From NCBI GenBank assembly GCA_001598975.1, contig BBXU01000858.1, positions 1-36,916 on the forward strand: 36,916 bases of DNA, given 5' to 3'. How positions within the stretch are numbered: the first letter of the stretch is position 1; each line of letters starts with the position of its first letter. This stretch comes from Parachlorella kessleri. Taxonomy: Eukaryota > Chlorophyta > Trebouxiophyceae > Chlorellales > Chlorellaceae. This document shows, piece by piece, positions 34,058 to 36,916 of the stretch. A program made the translations under genes and the position numbers. Below the pieces are notes generated by a model, which searched no databases, was not told the origin of the DNA, and was given only the letters and a program-made list of their open reading frames with translations.

Positions 34058-34077
34058 ATACAGTTTGCAAACTGTAT
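34058..34077. repeat. Perfect 20-base palindrome
   Basis: atacagtttgcaaactgtat reads identically on both strands with no spacer. It is isolated in gene-free sequence, so a protein-binding site or a chance palindrome are both possible. Confidence 0.9.
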
Positions 34078-34943
34078 GTTGCTGCGGGCACTGCCTAGGT
34101 GAGCTTGCACCTGCTGCTCCTGTTGGCGTGAGCTCAGCTCTTTCATGAGCTTCCCTGCTACAGTCCTGTTGCCCCACGGGGCGCCTGCTAAACCCCTCAG
34201 CAGGTCTGCCTGCTGCTGCCAAACAAGGCTTAGTCTCTGCTACCGCTGCTGCTGCTGCCGCAGTTGCTGCCCTCTGTGACGCCTTCCCTATATGCTACAA
34301 CTATTTTATCCTGTAGAAAGCACACTCTGAGACGAGAATACTCATAGGTTGCTAGCCACTTGTGAGCCAAAATTACGCAAGGCCACTCCTGTTCACTGCA
34401 TCCTCCTGTGAACGCTGCCGGTGTCTGGAGTGCTGCTGCTCACCAGCGCCGCCTAACTTTGCTGACTGTCGATAGTGCGGTGCTAGCCTCCGAGGCTCAA
34501 CAGACGTGAGCTCTGGCCCGCCGCCCTGTGAAACCTGCATGGGCACCAATATTACCCAGGCAGTCGTCAGCCAGGAAGACAGAGTGGCCTGCGCAAAGAC
34601 CACACCCGGCAACCGAGTTCACATATCTGTACAGATATCTGCAGCAGATTCCTCACACTGCATCCTTCATGAGCTCCTTCCCAGCGCGCATATCAGTCTG
34701 CTGCCCTTCAACCTGGCACAATCACCCTCCCTGCTTCTCCACCTAGTGCACTTCTGGTTGGGCTGTTGGTGCCAGGCGGCCCATGCGTTGCTTTCGCTAA
34801 GCTGCGCCCCCCATCTCTTCTGCACAGCGCGCATGTCAGTAACCGCCACTGCTCAACCTCATTTTAGTCATTTGCGTTGTGCCATATGTGTATGTTTGTA
34901 TGCTTAACTCACCTACAGCCCGCTCCTGTGCAGGGCCCCAGGC

Positions 34944-35233
34944 ACCGGAAGAACACCTTCCTGGATCAGCTGAGCACCATGGCCGAGGCAGGTCCTACCT
35001 CCGCCCACGACCAGGACAAGGAGAATGTAGGTGCTGCTGCTTGCTGGCTTCTTTCAGGCGTCCACCCTCTTTCCTAAGCTCTACTCCACCGCCAGCATCA
35101 TCTTCTGTTCCAGAGGAAGCCAGCAGGGGAGCAGCGGCTTTATTCTCCTTGACCTGGTCGTGGGCGGAGGTAGGACCTGCCTCGGCCACAATGTTGAGCT
35201 GGTCCAAGAAGGTGTGTTCGGGTCCATGGTGCC
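34944..35233. repeat. Large inverted repeat A with coding-like arms
   Basis: The left arm, about 34944-35056, pairs with the right arm, about 35105-35233. The core is a perfect 35-bp match (34981-35015 against 35153-35187), and imperfect pairing extends on both sides, through gctgctg-cttgctggcttctt on the inner side. The spacer is about 50 bases. Read outward from the same end, the left arm on + gives TFLDQLSTMAEAGPTSAHDQ then DKEN; the right arm on - gives TFLDQLNIVAEAGPTSAHDQ then VKEN. Of seven differing codons, three are silent and most of the rest are mild changes. The left arm also has splice-like borders: acceptor ending 34933 and donor gtaggt at 35027, in phase. A transcript crossing it would fold into a long hairpin. 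Confidence 0.85.
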
Positions 35234-35869
35234 ACTGCACAAAATGGAGGCGCAGGTGAGTCAATTCCAGATATACACACATTTGCTCAACATGTTCAAT
35301 AGTCGGCACAAGGAAAGGCAAGCTTGCCGTGTTGCCTTTTGCTGAAGCAAGAACTCAGCACCGTCCACAGCCAAGTGCAGTCAGCCATGCAGCACAACCT
35401 GCAGCACCGTAAACAAGGCTATGCTTCCCTATATGGAAAAGACTGTGCCACGCCATAGGCATACGCCATAGTGGCTGCCATTGCTATGTAGTGGAGAGGT
35501 CAAGCCTTGGCAAGAGTGTGCTGGCACTGCCAGCCTCAAATGCCTGCCCTGTAGTGACGCCGATGCGCGATGCTGCCTCCTTTCAACCCAACACACTCCC
35601 CCCCCCCAGTTGTTGCTATCAGGATAGCAGGCCTGTGCTAGCCGCCTAAGCGCAGAGGCACCCTACCGCAGGGCTTCAATTCTGGCATCGCAGCCCCTCC
35701 CGCAGAAGTCACCCCCCGCATACCCAGGCATACCTCACATGCAGCCTAACCCACAGCCCAGCCTACTCACTCTCACCAGACTGCCATCCCCACGGCGGCA
35801 CCCAGGCTCCGGCAGGGCTGCGGCCTGCGCAGATTCATGCACTGGATTGTGATTAGACTAGCTGCGCAC

Positions 35870-35897
35870 AGGAGGGGGGGAGGGGGGGGTGAGGGGC
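35870..35897 (+). other. G-rich tract with G-quadruplex potential
   Basis: A run of 7-8 G, a single A, a run of 8 G, then tgagggg gives at least four G-runs in under 30 bases on the + strand. This satisfies the usual intramolecular G-quadruplex pattern. It lies outside any supported gene. Confidence 0.7.
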
Positions 35898-35974
35898 GCT
35901 TGAGACACCTTCTCCGCACTTGGTTGCCTGCGCCGGCCGTTCCGAATCTCGCCACAACCTCACAGCACTCCACT

Positions 35975-36004
35975 CTTGCATGGAGCACTCCTGCTCCATG
36001 CAAG
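35975..36004. repeat. Perfect 13-bp stem hairpin, 4-base loop
   Basis: cttgcatggagca (35975-35987), loop ctcc, then tgctccatgcaag (35992-36004). No mismatch. It is just outside the left arm of inverted repeat B. No U-rich tail typical of a bacterial terminator follows, as expected in a eukaryote. Confidence 0.9.
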
Positions 36005-36042
36005 ATACCTCTGTAAATAGAAAATCTCACATTTTCTCTCTT

Positions 36043-36425
36043 AATGCCAGGCTTTTGAATAACATGCAACCATGGCATGCCGCACACACACCCCTGTTCG
36101 CCAAGGACAATGAGAGAAGGCCCTATAAAACCATGACCAACAAAAGAGCAGCCCAAGCGTGCCCTAGCAGCAAAAGTTCAGGCTGACGGCGTCCGCAAGG
36201 TTGTCTGAAGGGATTGCATTGTGGAGGTGGGCTACACACGCAGCACACACCTCCACAATGCAGGCATTGACAAGGGCATTGCCGAAGCCCATTAGCCTGA
36301 ACCTTTCTAGCTGTCACACGCTTGGGCTGGTGCTTGTTGAATATGGTTGTTGAGGGGTCGTCTTTCGTTGGCATTGGGTGGGTATGCGGCATGGCATGGT
36401 CGCGTGTTGTTCCAAGCCCCCCACT
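36043..36425. repeat. Large inverted repeat B centred at about 36238
   Basis: The inner arms are an exact 15-bp match: tgcattgtggaggtg (36215-36229) and its inverse (36248-36262), with an 18-base loop. Further paired blocks lie at matching distances outward: gttcaggct (36176-36184 / 36294-36302), cagcccaagcgtg (36149-36161 / 36317-36329) and ccatggcatgccgca (36070-36084 / 36385-36399, one mismatch). Between blocks the arms are diverged with small indels. Both arms can be read in the same relative frame as KR-x-x-A-x-KVQA-(D/N)-G-x-R, suggesting a once-coding source, though a second frame also shows shared residues (NN, P-HAA, NERRP). Confidence 0.8.
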
Positions 36426-36512
36426 GAGGCAGCCATCTTGTGGTCAGACAGGACACCTAACTCGCCTAGCATGCAGCTGTACCGCAGTCCTGCAACAAGC
36501 ACCAAAATAGCA

Positions 36513-36551
36513 CATTCGAATGCCCTGGGTTTGCTTGTGCCAGTAGTGCAG
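36513..36551 (-). repeat. Single extra copy of the arm motif of inverted repeat C
   Basis: Read on the - strand this gives LHYWHKQTQGIRM, matching LHHWHRQTHCLHM (right arm of C, - strand) and LHHLYQETHGVRV (left arm of C, + strand). DNA similarity is also visible (tttgcttgtgccagtagtgcag against tttgccggtgccagtggtgtag). Confidence 0.6.
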
Positions 36552-36604
36552 AACAGGTGCAATGATTAGCCAGTGACGTCCCAGGGGAGGTCCTAGAACT
36601 CGCT

Positions 36605-36866
36605 GTGCTGCACTTGCTGGAGGGCCCCCAGTGCATTCTGGAGGGCTCCACGCTGGCATCGCTACACCACCTGTACCAGGAAACACATGGCGTGCGCGTA
36701 GGGCTGGCAAGGTTGGGCGCTGTTGTACCAGACGGGCTGCGAACAACGCTGACGCCGGCCAGTTTTCGCCCCATGTGCAGGCAGTGTGTTTGCCGGTGCC
36801 AGTGGTGTAGCAAGGCCAGCGTGGAGCCCTCCAGGATGCACTTGGGCCCTGCAGCAGCTGCAGCAC
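36605..36866. repeat. Large inverted repeat C with coding-like arms
   Basis: The left arm is about 36605-36715 and the right arm about 36745-36866. The best block is ctggagggctccacgctgg followed by a near-match through ctacaccac (left about 36640-36671, inverted on the right about 36807-36838). The left arm on + reads LLHLLEGPQCILEGSTLASL then HHLYQETHGVRV. The right arm on - reads VLQLLQGP, then, after one missing base relative to the left arm, KCILEGSTLALLHHWHRQTH. So one copy carries a frameshift and neither is likely to be an intact gene now. Similarity continues towards the centre (ggaaacacatggcgtgcgc against ggcaaacacactgcctgcac). Confidence 0.8.
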
Positions 36867-36916
36867 AAGCACATCTTTAGCGTCAGCAAATGACTACAGC
36901 AGGCGGCGGCGGCGGC

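Larger units (their letters stand above)
33127..34933. other. Gene-free stretch with dispersed repeats and a palindrome
   Basis: No exon chain could be supported on either strand. It contains at least three related copies of a ggcaggt-repeat (33401-33678), a perfect 20-base palindrome (34058-34077) and a short CTG-rich run near 34240. The left end should hold the promoter of the coiled-coil gene. Confidence 0.5.
35234..36040. other. Gene-free stretch with homopolymer and G-rich tracts
   Basis: No exon is supported. It contains a run of about ten C near 35600, a G-rich tract at about 35870-35897, and a perfect short hairpin at 35975-36004. Confidence 0.55.

Noticed and set aside
34944..36866. 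A CRISPR, retron or other bacterial defence system
   Set aside because: The sequence is a eukaryotic nuclear locus with spliceosomal introns; the repeats are inverted arms, not evenly spaced direct repeats, and no such genes are nearby.

Overview
The window is nuclear DNA of a photosynthetic eukaryote, most likely a chlorophyte green alga, with a Chlorella-like trebouxiophyte as best guess. The reasons are GC-rich coding exons broken by many introns of about 100-600 bases, spliceosomal junctions (GT-AG plus one GC-AG), long Ala/Gln/Ser-rich runs inside proteins, and plant-type genes such as an HMA1-type chloroplast metal ATPase and a KT-type TPT/NST translocator. There are no bacterial operons, no rRNA and no tRNA that I could see. 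I built the gene models by hand from splice sites, reading phase and family motifs. All nine multi-exon models close in frame from start to stop.

Layout. 1-1616: no confident gene, with one ambiguous exon-like stretch at the left edge. 1617-3161 (-): BTB/POZ protein, 2 exons. 3952-6726 (-): TPT-domain sugar-phosphate/nucleotide-sugar translocator, 8 exons, 353 aa, with a GC-AG intron. 6727-9021: gene-poor spacer. 9022-14039 (+): HMA1-like P1B ATPase, 8 exons. 14616-15810 (+): SAM-dependent methyltransferase, 4 exons, 275 aa. 15811-16676: spacer with a tandem repeat and AT-rich hairpins. 16677-20547 (+): 656-aa putative transcriptional regulator with a Cys-rich SAND/TDBD-like module. 20548-21764: spacer. 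21765-25181 (-): G3BP-like NTF2-RRM-RGG protein, 9 exons, 594 aa. 26335-28548 (+): acidic/basic single C2H2 zinc-finger protein, 5 exons. 28782-31642 (+): aldo-keto reductase, 8 exons, 377 aa. 32287-33126 (-): small coiled-coil protein, 2 exons. 33127-36916: no intact gene, but dense repeats and foldbacks.

The genes are ordinary housekeeping or regulatory eukaryotic loci and do not form an operon or pathway. Two could act in the plastid (HMA1-like ATPase and aldo-keto reductase, both with transit-peptide-like N termini). Two are RNA-associated or probably nuclear (G3BP-like and C2H2).

The most unusual part is the right end, 34.9-36.9 kb. Three separate imperfect inverted repeats lie there, with arms of roughly 100-190 bases and short spacers. 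At least two have arms that still read as similar peptides in the matching frame, with part of the divergence synonymous or conservative. This looks like a cluster of inverted duplications of gene fragments, which could be small-RNA hairpin precursors or mobile-element debris. That origin is inference; the inverted repeats themselves are seen directly.
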